From an uncultured Pseudorhodobacter sp. (lineage in GTDB: Bacteria > Pseudomonadota > Alphaproteobacteria > Rhodobacterales > Rhodobacteraceae), in NCBI GenBank assembly GCA_945957495.1, contig CAMFLG010000082.1:1-9733 (forward strand): a DNA stretch of 9,733 bases. The letters run 5' to 3'. This document shows, piece by piece, positions 1 to 6,269 of this stretch (position 1 is its first letter; each line of letters opens with the position of its first letter). Below the pieces are notes generated by a model. That model was not told the origin of the DNA. It searched no databases and saw nothing but the letters and a program-made list of their open reading frames with translations. A program made the translations under genes and the position numbers.

Positions 1-741
1 GTTCAGGATGCTGGCCCCGGCGGATTCGATGGCGCGGGCAAGGGTTGCAACCCCGTCCCAGGTGGAGCCGTCGGGGATCAGATCAATCAGCGAGATGCGG
101 TAGATCACGATGAAATCCGCACCAACGGCGGCGCGGACGCGGGCCACGGTTTCGACGGGCAGGCGCATGCGGTTTTCATAAGAGCCGCCCCAACGGTCGC
201 TGCGGTGATTGACGTGGCGAACAAGGAACTGGTTCAGGAAATAGCCTTCTGATCCCATCACCTCGACCCCGTCATAGCCCGCGTCGCGGGCGCGGGCGGC
301 GGCGGTGGCAATATCGGCGATCTGCTTTTCGATGCCGTCCTCATCCAGTTCACGCGGCACGAAGGGCGAGATCGGCGATTTGATCGCAGAGGCAGAGACG
401 CATTCCTTGCCATAGGCGTAGCGACCGGCGTGCAGGATTTGCATGGCGATGCGGCCACCGGCGTCGTGCACGCGGTCGGTGACGATTCGGTGGTTCGCGA
501 TGTCTTGCGGGGTGAAGAGGCCTGCGGCCCCCGGGAATACGCCGCCTTCGCGGTTGGGGGCCATGCCGCCCGTCACCATCAGCCCGACCCCACCGCGCGC
601 CCGGGTGGCGTAGAATTCGGCAACCCGGTTCCAGTCGCCGGTTTCTTCCAGCCCGGTGTGCATCGAACCCATGAGCACCCGGTTTTTCAGGGTGACGTGG
701 CCCAGATCAAGCGGGGCAAGCAGATGCGGATAGGTGGTCAT
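1..741 (-). CDS. fadH: 2,4-dienoyl-CoA reductase (NADPH), N-terminal part, cut by window edge
   Basis: The first 247 codons of an Old-Yellow-Enzyme-type flavoenzyme are present. The reading frame is open to base 1, so the C-terminal part lies outside. The product reduces 2,4-dienoyl-CoA during beta-oxidation of unsaturated fatty acids in the cytoplasm. The N-terminus (APLDLGHVTLKNRVLMGSMH, about residues 9-28) is very close to the E. coli FadH sequence as I recall it. QILHAGRY (101-108) is the flavin-contacting strand, and GYDGVEVMGSEGYFLNQF (155-172) contains Tyr167, which matches catalytic Tyr166 of E. coli. RSDRWGGSYENRMR follows. E. coli FadH is about 670 residues and adds a 4Fe-4S cluster and an FAD/NADPH region, which cannot be checked here. 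The ATG at 741 is preceded by GGGAGG at good spacing. The main alternative is a related NADH:flavin oxidoreductase. I rate FadH as very likely because the match is specific and not only at family level. Confidence 0.9.
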   Translation of the reverse strand, partial: MTTYPHLLAPLDLGHVTLKNRVLMGSMHTGLEETGDWNRVAEFYATRARGGVGLMVTGGMAPNREGGVFPGAAGLFTPQDIANHRIVTDRVHDAGGRIAMQILHAGRYAYGKECVSASAIKSPISPFVPRELDEDGIEKQIADIATAAARARDAGYDGVEVMGSEGYFLNQFLVRHVNHRSDRWGGSYENRMRLPVETVARVRAAVGADFIVIYRISLIDLIPDGSTWDGVATLARAIESAGASILN

Positions 742-819
742 GGTATCCTCCCAGATTGCAGCGATCCTGCCTTGGCTTTGCGCACAAGTCACCCCGAACG
801 CGACGTCATCTGACGGATT

Positions 820-888
820 GCGCGGAAGGCGCAGTTTTTCTGCGCAGCAATGGCGCGGAAATGCTGCAGTTTCGCTGCGCAGCAAATG
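820..888. repeat. Imperfect tandem repeat with palindromic cores upstream of fadH
   Basis: Two adjacent copies lie at 820-852 and 853-888. Both start with GCGCGGAA, continue with GCAGTTT, and end with CTGCGCAGCAA (840-850 and 875-885). The 23-base 3' parts (828-850 and 863-885) match at 19 positions, and there is a 2-base length difference further left. Each copy holds the palindrome CTGCGCAG. The repeats lie about 80-150 bases upstream of the fadH start, in an otherwise gene-free gap (742-930). CTGC/GCAG-rich sites are reported for PhaR of polyhydroxybutyrate-storing alphaproteobacteria, but assigning this site to PhaR is a guess. A paired operator is the simplest reading. Confidence 0.55.
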
Positions 889-930
889 TTTTAGATCAAG
901 GGGTTATAGGGGCCTGCGCTTTGGGCGAAA

Positions 931-1305
931 TCAGGAGGCGGTTTCCACGCAATGACGGCGGAAAGCGCGTTTGAGCATATCAAGTTCGGCGCGCAAAAGA
1001 TCGACTTCGGCGCGCAGGTCGTCTTCAACGGTCACACCGGCGATGACGGTGAAATGGTTCAGCTTGTCACCCGTCGCCTGATCGTGGATCAGGAAGGTCT
1101 GCACGCCTTCGGACAGCAGGGCGACGGGAATCGGCACCCGCACATGCCATTCGCCGGGGCGATCCGGGATGGCCGTGACGGTGACATCGGCAAGGGGCAC
1201 CTCCAGATGCGTGACAACAAGCTTTGGCTCTGTGGCGGCACCGGTCAGCACGCCCTCCCAGACCCCGGCGCGGATGCGTGTTTTTGTCAGGGTGGTTTCG
1301 GTCAT
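931..1305 (-). CDS. Small hypothetical protein with C-terminal coiled coil, paired with DUF6478 gene
   Basis: This is a 124-residue protein that I do not recognise by function. The start chosen is the ATG at 1305 (MTETTLTKTR), preceded by GAGGG a few bases upstream. An in-frame start at 1350 would overlap the end of the upstream gene and gives a non-conserved-looking extension. Residues 1-95 look like a small beta-rich domain (alternating hydrophobic strands such as LVVTHLEV and VTVTAIPD, with EWHVRVPIP in the middle). Residues from about 97 onward (VEDDLRAEVDLLRAELDMLK) form heptads typical of a coiled coil, so it may oligomerise or bind a partner. There is no signal peptide or membrane segment. 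It starts 7 bases after the stop of the DUF6478 gene, so the two are almost certainly cotranscribed and may act together. Confidence 0.8.
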   Translation of the reverse strand: MTETTLTKTRIRAGVWEGVLTGAATEPKLVVTHLEVPLADVTVTAIPDRPGEWHVRVPIPVALLSEGVQTFLIHDQATGDKLNHFTVIAGVTVEDDLRAEVDLLRAELDMLKRAFRRHCVETAS

Positions 1306-1312
1306 TCTGCCC

Positions 1313-2086
1313 TCACAATTCTGCGCGCAGGCGGCGGCTGAAGGTGACATCGCGCAAGACGATCTGGTTCATTTCCGGCCCTTCAATGATGATGTCCACC
1401 CAGATGCGTTCGATGCGCTTTTCGTCCAGATTGGAATAGGCGAGGTCAAATTCCACCATCACCTCGCCCTCTTTCAGGGGGAGTTCGCGCACGATCTGTT
1501 CAACGTTCGGGCCGTGTTTGATGTTCAGGCGCGCGAAGATTTCCAGCGGGCGTTCCATTTCAACCGAAACGTCCATGCGGATGATATGGCTTTGGCGCAG
1601 GCCCTTGCTGGCCTCTTCCGGCAGGTCAACCACCAGCGACAGGAAAGAGCCGTCAAAGCGGAACACGTCGATGCGAAAGCCGAAGGGGGCGGTGTCGATA
1701 TCGCGGGAATTGCGGATCTGGCGCACCGTCATTTCCGACCGGATGCAGTCGTGAAACACGGTGGCGCCGTCATAGATCGGGGCTTTGGCGGGAACGGCGG
1801 CCAGACCGGGCACCGGGATCGGGCCTTTCCACAGCGGCGGGCGCCAGGACCAATCGGTGCCCAAGGGTTTGCGGATGATGTTCGAGCCGATGACCGGCAG
1901 AGCAAGGCGGTAGTCGGCCTGATGGATCACCCGATCCAGCATCCGGCGCAGGCTGCGCGCGCGGCTGCGCAGGGCGCGCAGGCGTTCAAGATCCAGCACC
2001 TTGGCCTGTTCACCAGCCCCGGCCCAGCGCCGCAACATGCGCTTGTGGATCAGCTTGTCTACAAGACCTGACATCTGCCCTGCCAT
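1313..2086 (-). CDS. DUF6478 family protein
   Basis: This is a 257-residue protein that I recognise as the DUF6478 type found in Rhodobacteraceae. Its function is unknown. The N-terminus is basic and helical (KLIHKRMLRRWA at 11-22, then RLRALRSRARSLRRML at 36-50). A conserved-looking body follows, with GTDWSWRP (76-83), FHDCIRSEMTVRQ (111-123), FRFDGSFLSLVVDLPEEA (142-159) and the end MNQIVLRDVTFSRR (239-252). There is no signal peptide or transmembrane segment, and the many charged strands suggest a cytosolic protein. I chose the ATG at 2086. Another ATG at 2074 is possible, and a GTG at 2122 has no ribosome binding site. The gene leads a two-gene unit with the small coiled-coil protein 7 bases downstream. 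No promoter upstream is convincing. Confidence 0.85.
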   Translation of the reverse strand: MAGQMSGLVDKLIHKRMLRRWAGAGEQAKVLDLERLRALRSRARSLRRMLDRVIHQADYRLALPVIGSNIIRKPLGTDWSWRPPLWKGPIPVPGLAAVPAKAPIYDGATVFHDCIRSEMTVRQIRNSRDIDTAPFGFRIDVFRFDGSFLSLVVDLPEEASKGLRQSHIIRMDVSVEMERPLEIFARLNIKHGPNVEQIVRELPLKEGEVMVEFDLAYSNLDEKRIERIWVDIIIEGPEMNQIVLRDVTFSRRLRAEL

Positions 2087-2186
2087 GACGGTTCTACCTG
2101 TCGCCCTTCCTGGTTGCGCCACTGTTCGTAAGCCGGAAACGATTCTGTTATTGCTGGAAAATTGTTAAGACTCCACCCCGAAGCGT

Positions 2187-2209
2187 GCCGGAATTCAATA
2201 TGTTCCGGC
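2187..2209. terminator. Stem-loop after the lipoprotein gene
   Basis: GCCGGAA (2187-2193) and TTCCGGC (2203-2209) form a perfect 7-base stem with a 9-base loop. It begins 20 bases past the stop of the minus-strand lipoprotein gene. There is no T-run on either side, so it is at best a weak or factor-assisted terminator, or simply protects the 3' end of the transcript. Confidence 0.35.
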
Positions 2210-2228
2210 GCCCCCGATCCGAAAGACC

Positions 2229-2810
2229 CTAGCGGGTGCCCGTATTTGCGGCGCGCAGGGCCTTTAATGTGGCGTCGATCAGCACCCGGCTATCGGCGGG
2301 GGCCAAGGGAACGGTTTCGGTGCCGGTGGCCGACAGCGTGACCAGCCGGCCATTGGTGCCGACAACCGCGCGCCAGTATTCGCCAACGGAGCGGTCTTTG
2401 AGGTGCAGAAGGAAGGCGTCGCCAGAGCTGAGCGCCGAGATCACCTGCACATCCCCGGCGCGACCGCTGCGGCTGAGCGCGGCGCGGCCCTGGGGGGAGA
2501 TGAAGAATTTGGCAAGCGCCGCGCCATCGGCAGTCATCACCCCCGCGGAGCCGCTTTTGCCGATGGAAACGGTGATCAGCGCGGGTTTTGCCAGAACCGC
2601 ATCCGAACAGCGGCCCATCAGGATGACGGCGCTTTCCTTGCCTGCGCGGCTGGTCTTGTTGTCGATGCAGTAGCCCGGCGGGATACCAACCTGCAGCGCA
2701 CCATCCAGAACCGGTGCGCTGCGGGCGCTGCCAAAGCCTGCGTCCAATGTGCAACCGGACAGCACCAAGCCAGCGCAAAGGCCCAGAATGGCCGCGAACC
2801 GTATCAACAT
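2229..2810 (-). CDS. Putative lipoprotein of unknown function
   Basis: This is a 193-residue protein. The ATG at 2810 gives a classic lipoprotein signal: Met-Leu-Ile-Arg, a hydrophobic stretch, and the lipobox L17-S18-G19-C20, with Thr at the position after the lipidated Cys. The protein should therefore be anchored in the inner or outer membrane and face the periplasm (no Asp at +2). An upstream in-frame start at 2870 would bury the signal peptide and is rejected. The mature part has two further cysteines (C48 in GYCIDNKTS and C68 in MGRCSDA) that could form a disulfide, followed by about 120 residues of mixed strand and helix with no motif I recognise. It follows the peroxidase gene by about 90 bases on the same strand and may share its transcript. 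Confidence 0.8.
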   Translation of the reverse strand: MLIRFAAILGLCAGLVLSGCTLDAGFGSARSAPVLDGALQVGIPPGYCIDNKTSRAGKESAVILMGRCSDAVLAKPALITVSIGKSGSAGVMTADGAALAKFFISPQGRAALSRSGRAGDVQVISALSSGDAFLLHLKDRSVGEYWRAVVGTNGRLVTLSATGTETVPLAPADSRVLIDATLKALRAANTGTR

Positions 2811-2857
2811 CGAGGTGCCCTTAGCCGTTGCAGGTGGCAGAGGGATAGGGCGACGCG

Positions 2858-2890
2858 GGGCGGCGGGCAAGTCTGATCGATGCGCCGCCC
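2858..2890. terminator. GC-rich stem-loop between peroxidase and lipoprotein genes
   Basis: GGGCGGCG (2858-2865) pairs perfectly with CGCCGCCC (2883-2890) around a 17-base loop, 11 bases after the peroxidase stop on the minus strand. No T-run follows. It could reduce read-through into the lipoprotein gene or stabilise the peroxidase message. In GC-rich DNA an 8-base GC stem can also occur by chance. Confidence 0.3.
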
Positions 2891-2901
2891 AGCCCTGCCG
2901 C

Positions 2902-3468
2902 CTAGCCTTGCGCCGCCAACAGCGCGTCGATCTGATCCTTGATCGCGCCTAATGGCTGTGCATTCGAGCCCCAGGATTTCACGATCTGCCCATCGGGGCC
3001 AATCAGCACCTTGTTGAAGTTCCAGCCGGGCACAAAGCCGGACTGCTCCTTGACCCAGGCATAGAACGGATGCACCGCGCCTTTGGCGACATGTTCGATG
3101 GTCGTCATCGGCAGGGTAATGTTGTAGTTCAGTTCACAAAATTCCTTGACCGCCGCATCGTCGGCCAGTTCCTGATTGAAATCATCCGAGGGCACCGCCA
3201 GCACCACCGCCTTGTCGCCGTAATGGTCGGACAGCGCCTGAAGGTCGGTGTATTGCGGGGTATAGCCGCACATCGAGGCGGTGTTGACCACCAGAACCGG
3301 TTTGCCGCGCCAATCGGCGGTATTGTATTTGCCGCCGTCGATGGAGGGGAAATCGAAGGCGGGCGCGGAATCTGCGGCCTGTGCCATGGGCAATGCTCCG
3401 GGGAAAAGGGGCGACAAGGCTGCGACGGCCAAGGCGGCACAAAGGGCGATTGGACGGGTTGCGGACAT
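2902..3468 (-). CDS. Exported glutathione peroxidase family protein
   Basis: This is a 188-residue thioredoxin-fold thiol peroxidase that would reduce hydrogen or lipid peroxides using glutathione or, more likely, thioredoxin. The N-terminus is a Sec-type signal peptide (hydrophobic run about 7-24, then MAQA-AD), which predicts a periplasmic enzyme. The domain starts near residue 38. VVNTASMCGYTPQY (60-73) holds the peroxidatic Cys67, and GWNFNKVLI (148-156) holds the family's Trp149 and Asn150. The loop that in canonical members reads PCNQFG..QE is here PSDDFNQE (93-100), so the usual Gln and the second Cys are both replaced. A Ser/Asp version of this loop is, to my knowledge, common in some proteobacterial members. 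Cys111 is the only other cysteine in the mature protein. The ATG at 3468 has GAGG upstream. The gene sits between the repressor (upstream) and a lipoprotein gene (downstream). Confidence 0.9.
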   Translation of the reverse strand: MSATRPIALCAALAVAALSPLFPGALPMAQAADSAPAFDFPSIDGGKYNTADWRGKPVLVVNTASMCGYTPQYTDLQALSDHYGDKAVVLAVPSDDFNQELADDAAVKEFCELNYNITLPMTTIEHVAKGAVHPFYAWVKEQSGFVPGWNFNKVLIGPDGQIVKSWGSNAQPLGAIKDQIDALLAAQG

Positions 3469-3527
3469 CGGGGCCTCGCTGTTTGGATCGCAGTGATTAC
3501 GCGGCCCGGCGCCGGTTGGATCAATCG

Positions 3528-4559
3528 TCAGGCGCGAATCGTGTCGCCCGGCTGCAGGGTGGGGAAGAGTTCGATCACCTCGCCGCCAATCACCCCCGTC
3601 GGGCGTTTGCCCGCGATGATTTCGGCAGCGCAGCGGCCGATTTCCAGACGGCAGGCATCCATCGTGGCAAGGCGGCGCGGCAGACCTTCCAGCAGTTCAA
3701 CGCCGTTGAACCCGGCGAGGCCGATCTTGCCGGGCACATCAAGGCCCTTGTCGAGGCAATAAAGCAGGCCACCCGCGCCGATCATATCATTGGAATAGTA
3801 AAGAAAATCGACTTGCGGGCTGCGCTGCAACACGGCCTCGGTCATTTCGCGGCCCTTGAGCAGGGCCGATCCGCCCGAGTAAAATTCCCGATCCACCAAG
3901 GCAAGCCCGGCCTTGGACAGCGCCTCTTCAAACCCGGCCAACCGTTTCTTGGCGCGGTGGTCATCCGGCATTTTTGTGCCCAGAAAGGCGATATTGCGAT
4001 AGCCTGCGGCAATGATCGCCTCTGCCATCTGCCGACCGGCGCGGCGGTGGGAAATGCCGACGGCGCTGTCCACCGCCGTGCCGTCGATATCCATGATTTC
4101 GACAATCGGGATGCCCGCCTGCGCCAGCATCGCCTGCGCGGCCTCGGTATGTTCCAGCCCGGCGATGATCACGCCCGAAGGCCGCCAACTGAGCATTTCG
4201 TAAAGCACTGATTCCTCGCGGTCGGAGGAATAGTTGGTGACGCCGACGACGGGTTGCAGGCCGGTATCCTCCAACACCTCGGAAATGCCGGTCATCACCT
4301 CGGGGAAGACCATGTTCGACAGCGACGGGATGATCACCGCCACCAGATTGACACGCTGGCTGGCCAGGGCGCCTGCGATCTTGTTGGGAACGTAGCCGAG
4401 TTTGCGCGCCGCCTCCAACACCCGCTCGCGTGTGCTGTCTGAAACATCGCCCCGGTTGCGCAGCACGCGGCTGACGGTCATTTCACTGACGCCCGAAGCT
4501 TCGGAGACATCGCGAAGGGTCAGGGTGCGGCGCGGATCGGGAATCGGGGGCTTGCTCAA
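3528..4559 (-). CDS. gntR: LacI-family transcriptional regulator, GntR-like (gluconate repressor)
   Basis: This is a LacI-family repressor of about 343 residues that closely resembles E. coli GntR. The helix-turn-helix is at about 14-35 (LRDVSEASGVSEMTVSRVLR). The hinge helix follows (NKIAGALAS, with the minor-groove Leu65), then the periplasmic-binding-protein-like effector domain (PSLSNMVFPEV, EMLSWRPSGVIIAG, GIPIVEIMD, YYSNDMIGAGG). The neighbours are gluconokinase and gluconate 5-dehydrogenase, and operator-like palindromes lie before both units, so gluconate or a derivative is the probable inducer. The frame is open up to a GTG at 4709 (393 residues). Codons between 4709 and 4559 include AGA, CGA and CCA and look non-coding, so I prefer the TTG at 4559, although its ribosome binding site is weak. 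The function is well supported, but the start is uncertain. Confidence 0.88.
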   Translation of the reverse strand: MSKPPIPDPRRTLTLRDVSEASGVSEMTVSRVLRNRGDVSDSTRERVLEAARKLGYVPNKIAGALASQRVNLVAVIIPSLSNMVFPEVMTGISEVLEDTGLQPVVGVTNYSSDREESVLYEMLSWRPSGVIIAGLEHTEAAQAMLAQAGIPIVEIMDIDGTAVDSAVGISHRRAGRQMAEAIIAAGYRNIAFLGTKMPDDHRAKKRLAGFEEALSKAGLALVDREFYSGGSALLKGREMTEAVLQRSPQVDFLYYSNDMIGAGGLLYCLDKGLDVPGKIGLAGFNGVELLEGLPRRLATMDACRLEIGRCAAEIIAGKRPTGVIGGEVIELFPTLQPGDTIRA

Positions 4560-4737
4560 TTGGGTGGCCTGCGGTTTGGAGCTTTCTTCCTTGTTAAAGC
4601 GGTTCAGGTTTCGATGGTATCGGAAATCGCTGCCTGTCGCATCGCTTGAACGCGTTTTCCGATGCTCTGGTCTTTCATCAAAACCAGAACTGCCCCAGCG
4701 CCAAAACACCCCTTGTCCAAGCCCGGAATATCAGCTA
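4560..4737 (-). other. Leader region of the repressor gene
   Basis: If translation starts at the TTG, the repressor transcript has a leader of roughly 180 bases between the operator and the start codon. AAGGAAG (minus strand, 4586-4592) looks like a ribosome binding site, but no usable start codon follows at normal spacing. A 24-codon reading frame starting at an ATG at 4678 and ending at 4604 has a weak binding site. Nothing else recognisable is seen. Confidence 0.3.
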
Positions 4738-4751
4738 TGTTAGCGGTAACA
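4738..4751. promoter_or_regulatory. Candidate GntR operator upstream of the repressor gene
   Basis: TGTTAGCGGTAACA is a palindrome with perfect TGTTA / TAACA arms and a 4-base centre. With flanks it reads ATGTTAGCGGTAACAG, close to the E. coli gnt operator as I recall it (ATGTTACC..GTAACAT type). It lies upstream of the repressor on the minus strand, consistent with autoregulation. It shares 11 of 14 positions with the site at 6270-6283. Confidence 0.65.
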
Positions 4752-4812
4752 GCAGCGATGCTGACCCTATCCTGCGCGCCGTGCAAGCTCTCAACCTCGG
4801 CGTGACGGACAC

Positions 4813-4849
4813 TAAGGGGGAGTGGTGGGCCAAAAGTCACTCCCCCTTA
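4813..4849. terminator. Strong 12-base-pair hairpin, probable terminator of the dehydrogenase-gluconokinase transcript
   Basis: TAAGGGGGAGTG (4813-4824) pairs perfectly with CACTCCCCCTTA (4838-4849) around a 13-base loop. The minus-strand dehydrogenase-kinase transcript would reach it about 130 bases after the kinase stop, after running antisense through the tRNA gene. No T-run follows on either strand. It could therefore be a factor-assisted end, or a structural element insulating the repressor promoter from the genes to its right. No plus-strand gene before it needs a terminator. Confidence 0.45.
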
Positions 4850-4871
4850 AATCCCCGTTACAATCTGGCTG

Positions 4872-4901
4872 TTGCAACCACCTGCGTTTTTCGCGCATGT
4901 A
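4872..4901 (+). promoter_or_regulatory. Possible promoter of the tRNA gene
   Basis: TTGCAA (4872-4877) is a reasonable -35 box. After 18 bases comes CATGTA (4896-4901), a weak -10 box, which places a start a few bases before the tRNA at 4912. The spacing fits a stable-RNA promoter but the -10 match is poor. Confidence 0.3.
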
Positions 4902-4911
4902 GGCAATGCGT

Positions 4912-4987
4912 GGCCCCGTAGCTCAGGGGATAGAGCGGCCGCCTCCTAAGCGGCAGGTCGATGGTTCGAATCCATCCGGGGTCACCA
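4912..4987 (+). tRNA. tRNA-Arg (anticodon CCU)
   Basis: This is a complete 76-base cloverleaf with an encoded CCA end. The acceptor stem is GGCCCCG / CGGGGTC (one G-U pair), with discriminator A at 4984. The D-arm is GCTC-AGGGGATA-GAGC. The anticodon stem is GCCGC / GCGGC with loop CTCCTAA, giving anticodon CCT at 4945-4947, which reads AGG. The T-arm is GATGG-TTCGAAT-CCATC. The last six bases overlap, on the opposite strand, the final codons of the gluconokinase gene. The gene stands alone on the plus strand between two minus-strand units, and no terminator is evident after it. Confidence 0.97.
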
Positions 4988-5473
4988 GTTCATGCGTTTC
5001 AGCCCGGCCAGAAACCCCGCGATGATCTCTTCGGGCGGGCGTTCGATGTTTGCCGTCAGGTGGCGTTCGTCGGGTGTGGGGGGTTCCAGCGTGGCGAGTT
5101 GGCTGTCCAGCAGGGTGGGTGGCATGAAATGTCCGGGGCGGGTGGACATGCGGGCAAGCAGGGTTTCGCGCACACCCTGCAGGTAAAGGAACGTCACCGG
5201 CGCGGCGGCGGTATCGCGGATCAGATCGCGGTAGGCGCGCTTCAGGGCAGAGCAAGCGATGACGGTGTTGTCGGTCAGCGCCGCCCCAACTGCGGCCAGC
5301 CAGGGCGCGCGATCGGCGTCGGTCAGGGGTTCGCCCCGGCTCATCTTGGCGATGTTGGCTGGTGGATGCAGGCTATCGCCATCGATGAAGCGGGCGCCCA
5401 AGTCCGCCGCCAGCCCGGCGCCGATCCGGCTTTTGCCACAGCCGGACACGCCCATGACAACATAGCGGGTCAT
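4982..5473 (-). CDS. gntK: Gluconokinase
   Basis: This is a 163-residue kinase that phosphorylates D-gluconate with ATP to 6-phosphogluconate, feeding the Entner-Doudoroff or pentose phosphate pathway. The P-loop is G8-V-S-G-C-G-K-S15. The other family motifs are present: FIDGDSLHPPANIAKM (29-44), CSALKRAYRDLIR (74-86) and RPGHFMP (112-118). The length is normal for the GntK family (about 160-175). The ATG at 5473 overlaps the stop of the dehydrogenase gene as ATGA, so the two are translationally coupled. Longer in-frame starts run back inside the dehydrogenase gene and are rejected. The last codon (Trp) and the stop (TGA) are the complement of the tRNA-Arg CCA end, giving a convergent 6-base overlap. 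Confidence 0.95.
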   Translation of the reverse strand: MTRYVVMGVSGCGKSRIGAGLAADLGARFIDGDSLHPPANIAKMSRGEPLTDADRAPWLAAVGAALTDNTVIACSALKRAYRDLIRDTAAAPVTFLYLQGVRETLLARMSTRPGHFMPPTLLDSQLATLEPPTPDERHLTANIERPPEEIIAGFLAGLKRMNW

Positions 5474-6237
5474 AGCGAGATCGTGATGCCGCCATCGACA
5501 TAGACGGTGGTGCCGTTGACGAAGGACGCGGCGGCAGAGGACAGGAAGATGCAGGCGCCGACCAATTCCTCGACATTGCCCCAGCGGCCGGCGGGGGTGC
5601 GGCGGATCAGCCAATCGTTAAAGGCCGGATCGTCGATCAGCGCCTTGTTCAGCGGGGTCAGGAAATAGCCCGGCGCTATGGCATTGCATTGCAGCCCGTG
5701 TTTGGCCCAATCGGTGGCCATGCCTTTGGTCAGGTTGGCCACCGCGCCCTTGGTTGCTGTATAGGGCGCGATGCCGGGGCGGGCGAGGGCCGCCTGCACC
5801 GAGGCGATGTTGACGATCTTTCCCGCCTTGCGCGCGATCATGTGGCGGGCGACCGCCTGACCGACATGAAACACCGAAGCGACGTTGGTTTGCAGCAGGC
5901 GTTCGAAGGCGTCGGCGGGAAACTCCTCCAACGGGCCGCGGTGCTGCATTCCGGCGTTGTTGACCAGAATGTCGATGGGGCCGGTTTCGGATTCGAATCC
6001 ATCCACCGCCGCGCGCACGCCCGCATGATCGGTCACGTCGAAGGCGAGGGTATGGACGATGTGGCCCTCGGCCCGCAGAGCTGCGGCCGCCTGCCCGAGT
6101 TTGGCCGAATCGCGGCCGCTCATCACAATCTCGGCCCCCGCCGCCGCCAGACCGCGTGCGAGCGCATGGCCGATGCCCTGAGAGGAGCCGGTGATCAGGG
6201 CGCGTTTACCGGTCAGGTCGAAGAGTGTCAGGCTCAT
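5470..6237 (-). CDS. idnO: Gluconate 5-dehydrogenase (short-chain dehydrogenase)
   Basis: This is a 255-residue SDR enzyme that closely resembles E. coli IdnO and Gluconobacter Gno, which interconvert 5-keto-D-gluconate and D-gluconate with NAD(P)H. The cofactor motif TGSSQGIG is at 16-23, NNAG at 93-96 and the catalytic Ser146 in NIASVQ. Tyr159 and Lys163 sit in YTATK. APGYFLTPLNKAL, RTPAGRWG and the end FVNGTTVYVDGG are typical of this subfamily. The ATG at 6237 has AAAGG upstream. Longer in-frame starts (to 6423) cross the operator site and have atypical sequence. The 4-base overlap with the kinase gene, and the GntR-like site upstream, support a role in ketogluconate or gluconate use. Exact substrate and stereochemistry cannot be told from sequence alone. 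Confidence 0.9.
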   Translation of the reverse strand: MSLTLFDLTGKRALITGSSQGIGHALARGLAAAGAEIVMSGRDSAKLGQAAAALRAEGHIVHTLAFDVTDHAGVRAAVDGFESETGPIDILVNNAGMQHRGPLEEFPADAFERLLQTNVASVFHVGQAVARHMIARKAGKIVNIASVQAALARPGIAPYTATKGAVANLTKGMATDWAKHGLQCNAIAPGYFLTPLNKALIDDPAFNDWLIRRTPAGRWGNVEELVGACIFLSSAAASFVNGTTVYVDGGITISL

Positions 6238-6269
6238 GGTCTTGCCTTTGATCAGGGGGAGGATGCTTT

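Noticed and set aside
1169..2071. 300-codon plus-strand reading frame opposite the DUF6478 and coiled-coil genes
   Set aside because: It is antisense to two well-supported genes, has no ribosome binding site, and has His/Arg/Gln-rich composition typical of shadow frames in GC-rich DNA.
3506..3515. Palindrome CCGGCGCCGG between the peroxidase and repressor genes
   Set aside because: It is a short all-GC palindrome with no loop and no T-run, common by chance in such DNA.
4604..4678. 24-codon minus-strand frame in the repressor leader as a possible leader peptide
   Set aside because: The ribosome binding site is weak, no regulatory run of codons is seen, and there is no attenuator-like hairpin pair. 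It could not be told from chance.
4912..5000. tRNA-associated integration site or genomic island boundary
   Set aside because: The tRNA is intact. No integrase and no repeat of its 3' end are seen in the window, and the neighbouring genes have uniform base composition.
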